From positions 314,557 through 378,556 of the forward strand of contig BGOJ01000001.1 in the NCBI GenBank assembly GCA_003569185.1: 64,000 nt of DNA, given 5' to 3'. The position numbers were made by a program, and so were the translations under genes. A model generated the notes under the pieces. That model was not told the origin of the DNA. It did no database searches and was given only the letters and a program-made list of their open reading frames with translations. Positions 12,317 to 21,411 of the stretch are shown here, piece by piece; the first letter of the stretch is position 1, and each line of letters starts with the position of its first letter. Source of the stretch: Candidatus Planktophila sp. (GTDB lineage: Bacteria > Actinomycetota > Actinomycetes > Nanopelagicales > Nanopelagicaceae).

Positions 12317-12317
12317 T

Positions 12318-12349
12318 CGAAAACTCTAAAGTAATTATTTAGAGTTTCG
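12318..12349 (+). terminator. Stem-loop after leuD
   Basis: CGAAAACTCTAAA and TTTAGAGTTTCG form a long AT-rich stem around GTAATTA directly after the leuD stop. There is no T tract behind it, so it may be an RNA 3'-end stabiliser or a weak terminator. Confidence 0.5.
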
Positions 12350-12494
12350 AATAATTGCTTAAAAGCCTTGATTTACAATAAGAATTTGCTTGCGACACAC
12401 CCAATAAATACATCAAAGTATTACTACTCACCCCATAGATTAACCCTTAGTTAAGCGAATGCTTAATGTTTACGCGTAAAAATAAGGGGATCAA

Positions 12495-12899
12495 ATGAAC
12501 AAGGCCCAGTTCATCGCTTATCTAGCACCACAATTTGGTGATAGTAAGAAGGAAGCTGCTCGCGCCGTAGAGGTTGTTTTTGATGCGATTGTTCGCAACA
12601 TCTCTAAGGGTGATGATGTAATGATTAATGATTTCGGTAAGTTTAAGAAAGTAGATCGTCCAGCACGTAAGGGACGTAATCCATTTACCGGAGAGTCAAT
12701 CCAAATTAAAGCAAGTAAGAAAGTTCGTTTCTTGCCTGCAAAGGGTTTAAAAGAGGTTATCTCTGGCGCCCGTAAATTGGGTGCAGCACCAACACCTCCA
12801 GCAAAGGCAGCACCTGCAAAGGCTGTTAAAAAAGCTGGTAAGGCAAAGAAGGTAGCTCGCAAACCTGCTAAGAAAGCGAAGAAGTCAAAGCGTCGCTAA
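12495..12899 (+). CDS. hup: Histone-like protein HU with Lys/Ala/Pro tail
   Basis: Nucleoid-associated DNA-bending protein. Residues 1-90 are the HU domain (MNKAQFIAYLAPQFG, RKGRNPFTGE), followed by a basic tail of about 40 residues rich in PAKA and KKA repeats, the actinobacterial HupB arrangement. The tail adds non-specific DNA binding in known homologs. A good ribosome site (AAGGGG) precedes the ATG. It has its own 178-base upstream region and a strong terminator behind, so it is monocistronic. Confidence 0.95.
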   Translation: MNKAQFIAYLAPQFGDSKKEAARAVEVVFDAIVRNISKGDDVMINDFGKFKKVDRPARKGRNPFTGESIQIKASKKVRFLPAKGLKEVISGARKLGAAPTPPAKAAPAKAVKKAGKAKKVARKPAKKAKKSKRR

Positions 12900-12910
12900 T
12901 TAAGTAATTA

Positions 12911-12946
12911 AAAAGCGGGATCTCATGCGTGAGGTCCCGCTTTTTT
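12911..12946 (+). terminator. Rho-independent terminator of hup
   Basis: AAAAGCGGGATCTCA pairs with TGAGGTCCCGCTTTT (one U-G pair) around a TGCG loop and runs into a T tract. A textbook intrinsic terminator just after the HU stop codon. Confidence 0.9.
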
Positions 12947-12991
12947 ACGCTCATTTATACCCATTTCCTGTAATGGTCGTAGAATTACACA

Positions 12992-13774
12992 GTGTCAACT
13001 GAGTTGAAGATTTCATACGCGCCTCCAACTGGAAAACCACTTGGTGTTACAGGTTGGTTTAGATTCGGCGCAACACTTATCCGTCCGATACTTAATCTGA
13101 TTGCAAAGCGGGATTGGCGGGGAGCGGAAAATCTGCCAAAGAGTGGGGCTGCGATTGTGGTCTGCAATCACATTTCATATATGGACCCACTGCTCTTTAC
13201 CCACTTTTTATATGACAATGGCAGAGCGCCAAGATATTTAGGCAAAGCCTCCTTATTCAAACTACCAATCATTGGCAGAGTATTACTCGGCGCAGGTCAA
13301 ATTCCAGTCGAGCGTGAGAGCGCAGTAGCCTCCCAATCTTTACAACATGCAGTTGCTTTTTTAAAAGCAGGTCACTTACTAGGTGTTTACCCAGAAGGCA
13401 CCTTAACCAGAGATGAAAATTACTGGCCCATGAAGGCAAAGACTGGAATTGCTCGTCTTGCCATTTTGTCGCAGGTACCAGTAATTCCTTGTGCACAATG
13501 GGGAGCACAGAAAATTCTGCCGGCCTATAGCAAGAAGCCAAAATTATTCCCGCGCACAAAAGTGATAGTGGTAGCTGGCGAGCCACTTAATTTTTCTAAG
13601 TGGGCTGGTCGAGCTGAAGATCCGGTGGCACTGGAGGAGGCAACCGCTTATGTGATGAGTGCGGTTACTAAATTATTAGAAAACATTCGAGGTGAGATTG
13701 CCCCTAGTGAAGTTTTTGATCCCAAAAAATCAGCTTTACCAAGAATTGGTAATTTTAAAAAGGATGACAAATGA
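12992..13774 (+). CDS. plsC: 1-acyl-glycerol-3-phosphate acyltransferase family protein
   Basis: PlsC-type acyltransferase that places the second acyl chain on lysophosphatidic acid at the membrane. The catalytic block appears as NHISYMDPL, with the downstream blocks QIPVERES and YPEGTLTRD. GTG start, 260 residues. It overlaps gpsA by 4 bases (ATGA), which supplies the glycerol-3-phosphate backbone, so the operon joins two steps of phospholipid synthesis. The precise acyl acceptor cannot be proven from sequence. Confidence 0.9.
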   Translation: MSTELKISYAPPTGKPLGVTGWFRFGATLIRPILNLIAKRDWRGAENLPKSGAAIVVCNHISYMDPLLFTHFLYDNGRAPRYLGKASLFKLPIIGRVLLGAGQIPVERESAVASQSLQHAVAFLKAGHLLGVYPEGTLTRDENYWPMKAKTGIARLAILSQVPVIPCAQWGAQKILPAYSKKPKLFPRTKVIVVAGEPLNFSKWAGRAEDPVALEEATAYVMSAVTKLLENIRGEIAPSEVFDPKKSALPRIGNFKKDDK

Positions 13775-14769
13775 AAAAAGTTGCCGTTCTTGGATCAGGC
13801 GCATGGGGAACAACCCTAGGCCAGGTAATGGTGGATTCCGGACAACAGGTATTGATCTGGGGAAGAAATAAAAAGGTGGTGCGGGAAATTAACCGCCGTC
13901 ACTCAAATCGAAAATTCTTAAAAGGAATTGATTTACCAAAAGAGTTGAAGGCAACGACTGATATTAAAGCGGTGCTTGAGTTTGCAGATGTGATTTTATT
14001 AGCAATTCCTTCCCAAACCTTGCGTGAGAATTTGGATTCATGGAAGAGCTTTTTCCCTAGAGATTTACCAGTAATTAGTACATTAAAGGGAATTGAGGTC
14101 CAAACTCAACTACGAATGACTGAGGTTGCTGGGGAAGTACTTGGTATTGATAAATCTCAATTTGGATTAATCACTGGCCCAAACTTGGCAAATGAAATCA
14201 TTATGCGCCAGCCAGCAGGAGCAGTAGCGGCCTCGGAGAATCCAGCAAATATTGAGATTATGCAGCAGATGTTTTCAACTAATTACTTCCGAATTTATCC
14301 ATCTAGTGACTTAGTTGGTTGTGAATTCGCTGGCGCAGCAAAGAGTGTGATTGCGCTGGCAGTGGGTATTGCAGTTGGTATGGGTTATGGCGAAAACACT
14401 CAAGGATTAATGATTACCCGCGGTCTATCTGAGGTGGCCCGACTTGGTGGTGCTTACGGTGCTAATCCACTTACATTCTTAGGACTTGCTGGAATTGGTG
14501 ACTTGGTAGCAAGTGCACAATCACCACTTTCAAGAAATAGAAGTTTTGGTGAAGTACTTGGTAAATCAGGTTCAATCACAAAAGCTAGAGCGCAGGTGGT
14601 AAAAACAGTTGAAGGTGTTTATTCAGCTGGTGCGATGCTGGAACTAGCTCACCGAGTTGGTGTTGAGGTACCAATTATCGAAGCGGTCTCAGATGTAGTT
14701 GCCGGTACTTTGAATCCAAAGGATGCAATGGCCCGGTTAATGACTGTGAGCATTAAGGCTGAAATTTGA
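13771..14769 (+). CDS. gpsA: NAD(P)-dependent glycerol-3-phosphate dehydrogenase
   Basis: Reduces dihydroxyacetone phosphate to sn-glycerol-3-phosphate for phospholipids. N-terminal Rossmann motif GSGAWGTTLGQ, then STLKGIE, TGPNLANEI and the catalytic-lysine region EFAGAAKSVIALAVG. 332 residues, normal length. It overlaps plsC upstream and shares one base with ddl downstream. Confidence 0.96.
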   Translation: MKKVAVLGSGAWGTTLGQVMVDSGQQVLIWGRNKKVVREINRRHSNRKFLKGIDLPKELKATTDIKAVLEFADVILLAIPSQTLRENLDSWKSFFPRDLPVISTLKGIEVQTQLRMTEVAGEVLGIDKSQFGLITGPNLANEIIMRQPAGAVAASENPANIEIMQQMFSTNYFRIYPSSDLVGCEFAGAAKSVIALAVGIAVGMGYGENTQGLMITRGLSEVARLGGAYGANPLTFLGLAGIGDLVASAQSPLSRNRSFGEVLGKSGSITKARAQVVKTVEGVYSAGAMLELAHRVGVEVPIIEAVSDVVAGTLNPKDAMARLMTVSIKAEI

Positions 14770-15812
14770 TGAGCAAAGCACGGGTTGCAATTATTTGTGG
14801 TGGTAAAAGTAGTGAACATGAGATTTCATGTGTATCTGCAAATGGCATCTTAAACGCAATTGATCGAAATTTATTTGAGCCAGTATTAATCGGTATTACC
14901 AAAAGTGGGAAGTGGCTACTACTTCCAGATGATACAAATTTTGCAATTATCAATGGCGCACTTCCGACAGTGCCTGAATCTGGTGTGGAGATAAGTATTA
15001 CTAGCCAAGGATTGTTTTCAGGGGGTAAAGCTTTAGCTATTGATATTGCATTTCCTATCTTGCATGGTCCATATGGTGAGGATGGAACAATCCAAGGATT
15101 ATTTGAAATGATTGCAATTTCCTACGTTGGTTCAGGTGTTCTGGCAAGTGCTGTGAGTATGGATAAATCTTATGCAAAGCCAATCTTTGCTGCCGCTGGC
15201 TTAAAAGTTGCCCCTGGCATTGTGGTTACATCTAAAGATTTTGAATTGCCAAGTAATCTAACCTTTCCATTATTTGTTAAGCCAGCCCGAAGTGGCTCAA
15301 GTCGGGGTACTACAAAGGTTAAGCAACAATCAGAGCTAGCAGCAGCAGTTAACAACGCTCTTGAATTTGATACCAAAGTTATTGTCGAACAAAGCGTGGT
15401 TGGTAAAGAGATTGAGTGCGCAGTTTTGCAAGCAGATGGGAAATTAACTGTTTCCCAAGTTGGTCAAATTCTTCTTTCCGATAAGTTTGAGTTTTATGAC
15501 TTTCAAGCAAAGTATTTAGATAATTCCATGCAACTAGTTGTGCCAGCAGATCTACCAGCGGGGGTAGAGGCAAAAATTCAAAAAGCAGCTTTAGTAGCAT
15601 TTAAGGCAGCTGGTTGTGAAGGTTTAGCCCGGATTGATTTCTTTTATTCAGATCAAGGCGAAATTATCATTAATGAAATCAACACTATGCCTGGCTTTAC
15701 ACCAACCTCTGTTTATCCAAAGTTAATCGAGAAGAGCGGGATTACATATCAGCAGTTAATCACAAAATTAATTCAAACTGCTGAAAATCGATCGCTTAGT
15801 ATCACCCGTTAG
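14769..15812 (+). CDS. ddl: D-alanine-D-alanine ligase
   Basis: ATP-grasp ligase that makes the D-Ala-D-Ala dipeptide of peptidoglycan. Visible motifs: CGGKSSEHEISCVSA at the N terminus, PILHGPYGEDGTIQG, FVKPARSGSSRGTTKV and the metal site INEINTMPGFTPTSVYPKL. I use ATG 14769, which shares one base with the gpsA stop, rather than the TTG one codon earlier. 347 residues. Confidence 0.96.
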   Translation: MSKARVAIICGGKSSEHEISCVSANGILNAIDRNLFEPVLIGITKSGKWLLLPDDTNFAIINGALPTVPESGVEISITSQGLFSGGKALAIDIAFPILHGPYGEDGTIQGLFEMIAISYVGSGVLASAVSMDKSYAKPIFAAAGLKVAPGIVVTSKDFELPSNLTFPLFVKPARSGSSRGTTKVKQQSELAAAVNNALEFDTKVIVEQSVVGKEIECAVLQADGKLTVSQVGQILLSDKFEFYDFQAKYLDNSMQLVVPADLPAGVEAKIQKAALVAFKAAGCEGLARIDFFYSDQGEIIINEINTMPGFTPTSVYPKLIEKSGITYQQLITKLIQTAENRSLSITR

Positions 15813-15817
15813 TAATC

Positions 15818-16315
15818 ATGGATGGGGTACTAGAAAAATCTGCAGTTAAGCGGGTAGTGGCTGCAAAAGAAAAATTTGGTATTACCGGTCAGATCAAAGT
15901 ATTAACTGAAACTGCAAAAAGTGCAGCAGAGGCTGCCGCTGGGTTGGGAATTGAAGTTGGGCAGATTGCCTCATCGATAATCTTTAAATTGCCTGATAGC
16001 TCACCATTATTAGTAATTACCTCTGGCCAACATCGTGTTGATACGCAATTGGTGGCAAGTAAATTAGGTTTTGAAAAATTAGAGCGAGTTGATGCTGATT
16101 ATGTAAAAGAGAATTCAGGCTTTTCAATTGGAGGCGTAGCGCCAATTGGATGGATTAAAACTCCTTCAATAACTTTAATTGATGAGGCTTTAAATGATTA
16201 CGAGGTTGTCTGGGCAGCAGCTGGGCACCCGCATGCAGTCTTTCCTACTAGTTACAAGGAATTATTGGGTTGCACCGGAGCAGAATCGATGATGGTTGGT
16301 ATGGTGTCTAAATGA
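15818..16315 (+). CDS. YbaK/EbsC family aminoacyl-tRNA editing protein
   Basis: Free-standing editing-domain protein related to Cys-tRNA(Pro) deacylase YbaK and ProX. The family pattern is seen in VGQIASSIIFKL, VITSGQHRVDT and the closing AAGHPHAVFPTSYKELL. 165 residues, ATG start 6 bases after ddl. The tRNA it edits cannot be read from sequence. It overlaps the next small membrane gene by 4 bases. Confidence 0.88.
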   Translation: MDGVLEKSAVKRVVAAKEKFGITGQIKVLTETAKSAAEAAAGLGIEVGQIASSIIFKLPDSSPLLVITSGQHRVDTQLVASKLGFEKLERVDADYVKENSGFSIGGVAPIGWIKTPSITLIDEALNDYEVVWAAAGHPHAVFPTSYKELLGCTGAESMMVGMVSK

Positions 16316-16542
16316 AGATTAATAAATCAAGATTGTTTGAATGGCTTGGTGTAGTAACTGCGATCATCTATTCATTACTTGTTGCAGCCAACATTGGCGC
16401 TGAATTTATTGGCTTCACACTTCTACTAGCCTCATCCGCATTCATTGGAATTTGGGCGTTTCTAGGTAAGCACAGAGGAATATTGTTCCTGCAGTTTTTT
16501 TATGCAACTGCAGGAATTATTGGGATGATTCGATGGTTTTGA
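16312..16542 (+). CDS. Small membrane protein of unknown function (76 aa)
   Basis: I do not recognise a named family with confidence. The protein has three likely membrane segments (about residues 10-28, 32-50 and 57-75) and a short basic start MKINKSRLFEW. It overlaps the YbaK-like gene by 4 bases (ATGA), which supports real translation. The shape recalls short PnuC/YgjV-like membrane proteins, but this is only an impression. Confidence 0.65.
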   Translation: MKINKSRLFEWLGVVTAIIYSLLVAANIGAEFIGFTLLLASSAFIGIWAFLGKHRGILFLQFFYATAGIIGMIRWF

Positions 16543-16546
16543 TTTT

Positions 16547-16783
16547 TTAAAAAGTAGTTACTGGACAGGTAAGAGTTCTAGTTATTCCAGGAACCCCTTG
16601 TACCTTTGCTAATACAGTTCGACCTAAATCCTCCATGCTGGCAGATTCAGCTCGCATAATTACATCGTATGGGCCAGTAACTCCTTCAGCGATGGTTACC
16701 CCGGCAATGGCAGATACAGCTTTGGCAACACTTGAAGCCTTGCCAACTTCAGTTTGAATCAAAATATAAGCCTGGACAGACAT
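16547..16783 (-). CDS. Stand-alone Lrp/AsnC ligand-binding domain protein
   Basis: 78 residues equal to the C-terminal amino-acid-sensing (RAM/SAM) domain of Lrp/AsnC regulators without any helix-turn-helix: AYILIQTEVGKASSVA, then VTGPYDVIMRAE. Such domains form octamers or dimers and may bind amino acids or modulate full-length Lrp proteins. It converges with the small membrane gene (4-base gap) and is divergent from thiL. Function unknown. Confidence 0.88.
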   Translation of the reverse strand: MSVQAYILIQTEVGKASSVAKAVSAIAGVTIAEGVTGPYDVIMRAESASMEDLGRTVLAKVQGVPGITRTLTCPVTTF

Positions 16784-16873
16784 TTGTAGCCTTTCAATTT
16801 ACATTTACCAGTTCAACAATGAACGGTAGTGATATTAAAGGGTAGCCTATAGCGAGTTAATTGGGGAGTGCCA

Positions 16874-17803
16874 ATGATTGAATCAGAAGCTGGGTTGATA
16901 GAGCGCTTGCGCGATCTATTTCACACCTCATTTGAAAATGGGGTTGAGGTTGGAATTGGTGATGATGGTGCGGTAATTGCTGCCAATAATAATAAATTAG
17001 TGGCAACGGTAGACATGGCGGTGGAGGAGATCCACTTCAAAAGAGAGTGGTCCACACCCTTCCAAATAGGCGCAAAGTTAACTACCGCAAACTTAGCTGA
17101 TGTTTTTGCCATGGGAGCCACACCGAAATACTTACTTGTCGCTGCTGCGATAACAGAGGTGAATAACTCTCAAACTGTTACCGATCTTGCAAATGGGATT
17201 AGATCAGTTGCTGATAAGTTTAAAGTTACTGTAATTGGTGGAGATTTAAGTAAAGCTGAAAAAATGAGCCTAAGCATCACCGCACTCGGGGAGCTAACTG
17301 GTAAAGCGATAACTAGAGATGGTGCAAAGGTTGGTGATCTGGTTTACCTAAGTGCGCTGCCAGGTTTATCCGCCGCAGGGCTTGCGATTTTAACTAGAGG
17401 ACTTAACCGACCAAAGTATGTGGTTGAGGCGCACCTAAATCCAAAATTAGTGGCTCCAAATAATTTAATTAAGGTGGCGACTGCGATGTGTGACATAAGT
17501 GATGGCTTAGTTACTGATGCAGGAAATATCGCAAGAGCATCTGGTGTGAATATAGAGTTAAGTAAAGAGCTACTGCAGAAATCAGGTGATTTCAAAGATC
17601 TTGCCGAACTTGCCACCGAATTAGGTGAGGATGTTTTTGATTGGATACTAACTGGCGGTGAGGATCATTTCTTCTTAGCAACCGTCTCTGCCGATAAGGC
17701 CAGTGATGATCTTGGCTTATTGGTTGGAAAAGTTGAAGCCGGAAGTGGTGTTGTGAAATTAGATGGTAAAGCGATTACAAAGGCTGGATACCAGCACTTT
17801 TAA
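16874..17803 (+). CDS. thiL: Thiamine-monophosphate kinase
   Basis: Phosphorylates thiamine monophosphate to thiamine pyrophosphate, the last step of both synthesis and some salvage routes. PurM-like fold with GIGDDGAVI, VDMAVEEIHF, NLADVFAMGATP and GGDLSKAEKMSLSITALGE. I start at ATG 16874, five bases behind GGGGAG; the track GTG (16868) overlaps that site. 309 residues. It meets rpmB tail to tail. See the riboswitch-pnuT-kinase locus at 45-46 kb for a likely partner system. Confidence 0.93.
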   Translation: MIESEAGLIERLRDLFHTSFENGVEVGIGDDGAVIAANNNKLVATVDMAVEEIHFKREWSTPFQIGAKLTTANLADVFAMGATPKYLLVAAAITEVNNSQTVTDLANGIRSVADKFKVTVIGGDLSKAEKMSLSITALGELTGKAITRDGAKVGDLVYLSALPGLSAAGLAILTRGLNRPKYVVEAHLNPKLVAPNNLIKVATAMCDISDGLVTDAGNIARASGVNIELSKELLQKSGDFKDLAELATELGEDVFDWILTGGEDHFFLATVSADKASDDLGLLVGKVEAGSGVVKLDGKAITKAGYQHF

Positions 17804-17989
17804 TTAACGGGAGACTTTTCCAGCCTTCAGACAGGATGCGCAAACATTCTTACGCTTGGTCTGGCCATTGATAATGGTGCGAATCTTTTGAATATTTGGA
17901 TTCCAACGACGACGAGTAGCACGCTTTGAGTGTGAGACGTTATTGCCAAAGCTAGGTGCTTTGCCACAGATATCGCATACTGAAGACAC
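17804..17989 (-). CDS. rpmB: 50S ribosomal protein L28
   Basis: 61-residue L28 with the zinc-type CxxC pairs (CDICGKAPS and CASCLKAGKVSR) and the basic core HSKRATRRRWNPNIQKI. ATG start; its 129-base upstream gap also serves the divergent recG. The DAK-domain gene often found between rpmB and recG in actinobacteria is not here. Confidence 0.96.
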   Translation of the reverse strand: MSSVCDICGKAPSFGNNVSHSKRATRRRWNPNIQKIRTIINGQTKRKNVCASCLKAGKVSR

Positions 17990-18118
17990 TTTACGTACTC
18001 CCTTGTAATTGGTTTAACTCACTTAATAGAGGCGAAAGATTACCTTGCCAGGGTATTAATTGGCTAATCCAGTGGGTAATTACGCACAGATAGCCACCGG
18101 GCGTTAGATACTTCCACT

Positions 18119-20305
18119 ATGGCCACTCTTTCAACCCGATTAACAAATATCGTGGGCGACCGAACAGCGCAGGTCTTAGAGAAATCTTTTGGCATTACAA
18201 CTATAAATGAATTACTTCGGCACTATCCACGCAGGTATGTAGTTCGGGGTGAATTAACTGATATTTCAACCTTGGTTGCCGATGATGAGGTAACAATTTT
18301 GGCAGAGATTGAAGCGGTAAAACTTCGGCGAGCAAATGGTAAAAATATTCTTGAGGTAGTGGTCACCGATGGCAGCGCAAATTTATCCCTAACTTTCTTT
18401 AACCAAGCATGGCGCGAGAAGGATTTAAGAGCAGGAAGAGTTGGTCTATTTGCTGGCAAAGTTGGAGTATTTAAAGGCAGGCGTCAGTTGGCTCATCCGG
18501 ATTATCAACTAATTCCAGATGGCGATGATGTGGATGCTGCCGTAGCTGAGTTTGCTGGGAAGTATTTACCTGTCTATCCAGCAACTGGAAAATTACCCTC
18601 ATGGAAGATCATGCAGTGCATGAAATTAGCAACTGATTCCCTAGATGATTTGCCAGATTACCTACCTGCGCAGATCACTGAACAATTTAAGTATCCATCA
18701 TTAAAAAAAGCATTTCTAGATATCCATCAACCACCTGATTTAGAGAGTGCTGAAAATGCTAGGCAGCGCCTGACCTTTGATGAAGCGTTGCTGTTGCAAT
18801 TACTTCTGGTGCAACGCCGAGATGAGATAACCAAATTGAGCACTAAATCTAGAACTCCAAATACTCCTAAATTAGTTGCAGCATTTGAGAAGAAATTGCC
18901 ATTTAAATATACAGCCGGGCAAATTGAGGTTAATTCTCAAATTGAAAAAGATTTATCAAATAAATACCCAATGCACCGCTTATTGCAAGGTGAGGTTGGT
19001 TCTGGAAAAACAGTGGTTGCCCTTCGAGCAATGCTCTCAGTGGTTGACTCATCTGGCCAAGCAGCATTACTTGCGCCTACAGAAGTTTTAGCTCAACAGC
19101 ACTATCGAACAATTACTAAAATTTTAGGCGAGTTAGCCCAGGCTGGAACATTACAGGCTGGTGAAATTGGGACCCAGGTTGAATTACTAACTGGTTCATT
19201 ATCTGCTGCTGAGAAAAAAGAGATCCATACCAAATTAGCAACAGGTCAAACTGGGATAGTAATTGGTACACACGCATTAATTTCAGATGGTGTTGGTTTT
19301 GATGATCTTGGCTTAGTAGTAGTTGATGAACAACATCGATTTGGTGTTGAGCAACGAGATGCACTTCGGATGAAAGCAAAACAGCCACCTCACCTTTTGG
19401 TTATGACGGCAACGCCAATTCCAAGAACTGTGGCAATGACTGTCTTTGGTGATTTAGATATTTCAACCCTAAAAGAGTTGCCAAGTGGTCGAGTTGCAAT
19501 CACAACTCATGTAATTCCAGTGCTAGAGAAACCACACTTCTTAGATCGCGCATGGCAACGGGTGAAAGAGGAGGTGGCTAAAGGCCATCAGGTTTATATC
19601 GTTGCCCCAAGAATTGCTAATCCAAATAAGAAGTTAACGGAGCGAGAGATTGCTGCTGCCTTATTACTCGGTGAGGAGCTACTGGACAATGAAGAGATGG
19701 TCGCAGTTGAGGAGTTGGCCCCGCAATTAGCAAGTGGCGCACTTTCTGGCTTAAAGATTGCAGTTTTGCATGGCAAACAATCTAGTGAAATTAAAGATCA
19801 AACAATGGCAGCCTTTGCTGCTGGTCAAATACAAGTTTTGATTGCAACTACAGTCATTGAGGTGGGCGTGGATGTGCCAAATGCATCAATGATGGTAATC
19901 ATGGATGCTGATCGATTTGGCGTATCTCAACTTCACCAATTACGTGGTCGAGTTGGCCGAGGAAGTGCACCTGGTCTTTGTCTGTTGGTAAGTAGCGCGC
20001 AGGAGGATTCACCTGCTATGCAACGATTAAATTCAGTAGCTGCCACCTTAGATGGTTTTGAATTAGCCAGAATAGATTTAGAACAACGCAAGGAGGGTGA
20101 TGTGCTTGGCAGATCTCAATCTGGCGGTAAATCACATCTTCGCTTACTTAGAGTTTTACGGGATGAAAACTTGATTGATCAAGCGCGTGAGGTTGCGGTG
20201 AAAATTTTGAAAACAGATCCAGATCTTAGTAACTTACCTGAGTTAAATGCTGAGGTTGAAAAGCTTAAATCAGATGAGGCGGCAAGATTTATGGACAAAT
20301 CATGA
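18119..20305 (+). CDS. recG: ATP-dependent DNA helicase RecG
   Basis: Branch-migrating helicase for stalled forks and recombination intermediates. N-terminal wedge (OB-fold, about 20-150), helicase motif I GEVGSGKT, motif II DEQH (VVVDEQHRFGVEQR), motif III MTATPIPRT and motif VI QLRGRVGRG. 728 residues, full length. rsmD overlaps its stop by 4 bases. Confidence 0.97.
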   Translation: MATLSTRLTNIVGDRTAQVLEKSFGITTINELLRHYPRRYVVRGELTDISTLVADDEVTILAEIEAVKLRRANGKNILEVVVTDGSANLSLTFFNQAWREKDLRAGRVGLFAGKVGVFKGRRQLAHPDYQLIPDGDDVDAAVAEFAGKYLPVYPATGKLPSWKIMQCMKLATDSLDDLPDYLPAQITEQFKYPSLKKAFLDIHQPPDLESAENARQRLTFDEALLLQLLLVQRRDEITKLSTKSRTPNTPKLVAAFEKKLPFKYTAGQIEVNSQIEKDLSNKYPMHRLLQGEVGSGKTVVALRAMLSVVDSSGQAALLAPTEVLAQQHYRTITKILGELAQAGTLQAGEIGTQVELLTGSLSAAEKKEIHTKLATGQTGIVIGTHALISDGVGFDDLGLVVVDEQHRFGVEQRDALRMKAKQPPHLLVMTATPIPRTVAMTVFGDLDISTLKELPSGRVAITTHVIPVLEKPHFLDRAWQRVKEEVAKGHQVYIVAPRIANPNKKLTEREIAAALLLGEELLDNEEMVAVEELAPQLASGALSGLKIAVLHGKQSSEIKDQTMAAFAAGQIQVLIATTVIEVGVDVPNASMMVIMDADRFGVSQLHQLRGRVGRGSAPGLCLLVSSAQEDSPAMQRLNSVAATLDGFELARIDLEQRKEGDVLGRSQSGGKSHLRLLRVLRDENLIDQAREVAVKILKTDPDLSNLPELNAEVEKLKSDEAARFMDKS

Positions 20306-20885
20306 GCATGCGAATAATTTCCGGTCTTGGTAAAGGTAGAAAGTTGTTTTCACCTCCCTCAATTACTAGACCAACCTCAGATCGAGCCCGTGAAGGTTTG
20401 TTTTCATCATTAACCTCAACCTTTTCAACATTGGATGGATTACATTTCTTAGATCTCTATGCTGGCTCTGGCGCAGTTGGTGTTGAAGCCCTTTCCAGAG
20501 GTGCAGCTCTAGTTGAGGCGATTGAGAGTAATTCAGTTAGCGCGCAAGTTTGTGAAGATAACTTCGCACTTATTTCAAAGCTAGAAGGTGTTGGTAAATT
20601 TAAAGTCCATGCTAAAACTGTATTTGAGTTCTTAAACCACTCCGCCAGTGAGCCGTATGAGATTATTTATATAGATCCACCTTATGAGGTTGATAATGTT
20701 GAGGTTGAGAAGATTCTTAAAAGATTTTAGCTCTTGGATTACTTAGTAAATTTGGTCTGGTGGCGATTGAACGAGATGCTAAGGCAAAATCGTTTACCTG
20801 GCCTGATGGATTCTCTGAGTTAAAGGTTCGATCATATGGCGCCGGTGCTATTCACTATGGCGTCTTAACTGAGCGCATTGGCTGA
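20302..20885 (+). CDS. rsmD: 16S rRNA (guanine-966-N2) methyltransferase, one frameshift
   Basis: Rossmann-fold SAM methyltransferase for G966 of 16S rRNA. Motifs: RIISGLGKGRKL, RPTSDRAREGLFS, LDLYAGSGAVGVEALSRGA and the catalytic DPPYE. The track ORF stops at 20730, but adding one A to the AAAA run at about 20716 restores KKILALGLLSKFGLVAIERDAKAK and a normal C terminus to the TGA at 20883-20885. The start overlaps recG and coaD follows after 41 bases, the standard order. Confidence 0.92.
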
Positions 20886-20926
20886 GAAAATGGCTAACTG
20901 CGCAATAAGTTGCTAGCGTTTTACTC

Positions 20927-21409
20927 ATGAGACGCGTTGTTTGTCCAGGTTCTTTTGATCCAATTACTAATGGTCACCTAGATATTATCGCTAGAGCTTG
21001 CTCCTTATTTGATGAGGTTGTCATTGCGGTATTAGTTAATCAAACCAAAAGCTCATTGTTTACAGTGGATGAGCGAATTGCCATGATCAAAGAGGTTACT
21101 GCTAGATATAGCAATGTAAAGGTTGATTCATGGAGTGGTTTATTGGTTGATTACTGTCGAACAAATAAGATTCCAACAATAGTTAAAGGATTAAGAGCGG
21201 TAAGTGATTTTGATTATGAACTGCAGATGAGCCAAGTAAATCTACAATTGCAAGGGGTTGAGACCTTGTTTATGTCTACTGCGCCATCGCACTCATTTTT
21301 GTCCTCCTCATTAGTGAAGGAGATAGCAAGTTATGGTGGAGATGTTTCAGCTTATATGCCCGCTGCTATCGTTGATAAGTTAAAATCTAGAGTCAAGCGG
21401 AGGGATTAG
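20927..21409 (+). CDS. coaD: Phosphopantetheine adenylyltransferase
   Basis: Fourth step of coenzyme A synthesis, adenylylating 4'-phosphopantetheine. The nucleotidyltransferase HxGH-type motif is in CPGSFDPITNGHLDIIARA, with VKGLRAVSDFDYELQM and SSSLVKEIASYGGDV. 160 residues, normal length. It lies 2 bases before the coiled-coil gene downstream. Confidence 0.96.
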   Translation: MRRVVCPGSFDPITNGHLDIIARACSLFDEVVIAVLVNQTKSSLFTVDERIAMIKEVTARYSNVKVDSWSGLLVDYCRTNKIPTIVKGLRAVSDFDYELQMSQVNLQLQGVETLFMSTAPSHSFLSSSLVKEIASYGGDVSAYMPAAIVDKLKSRVKRRD

Positions 21410-21411
21410 CG

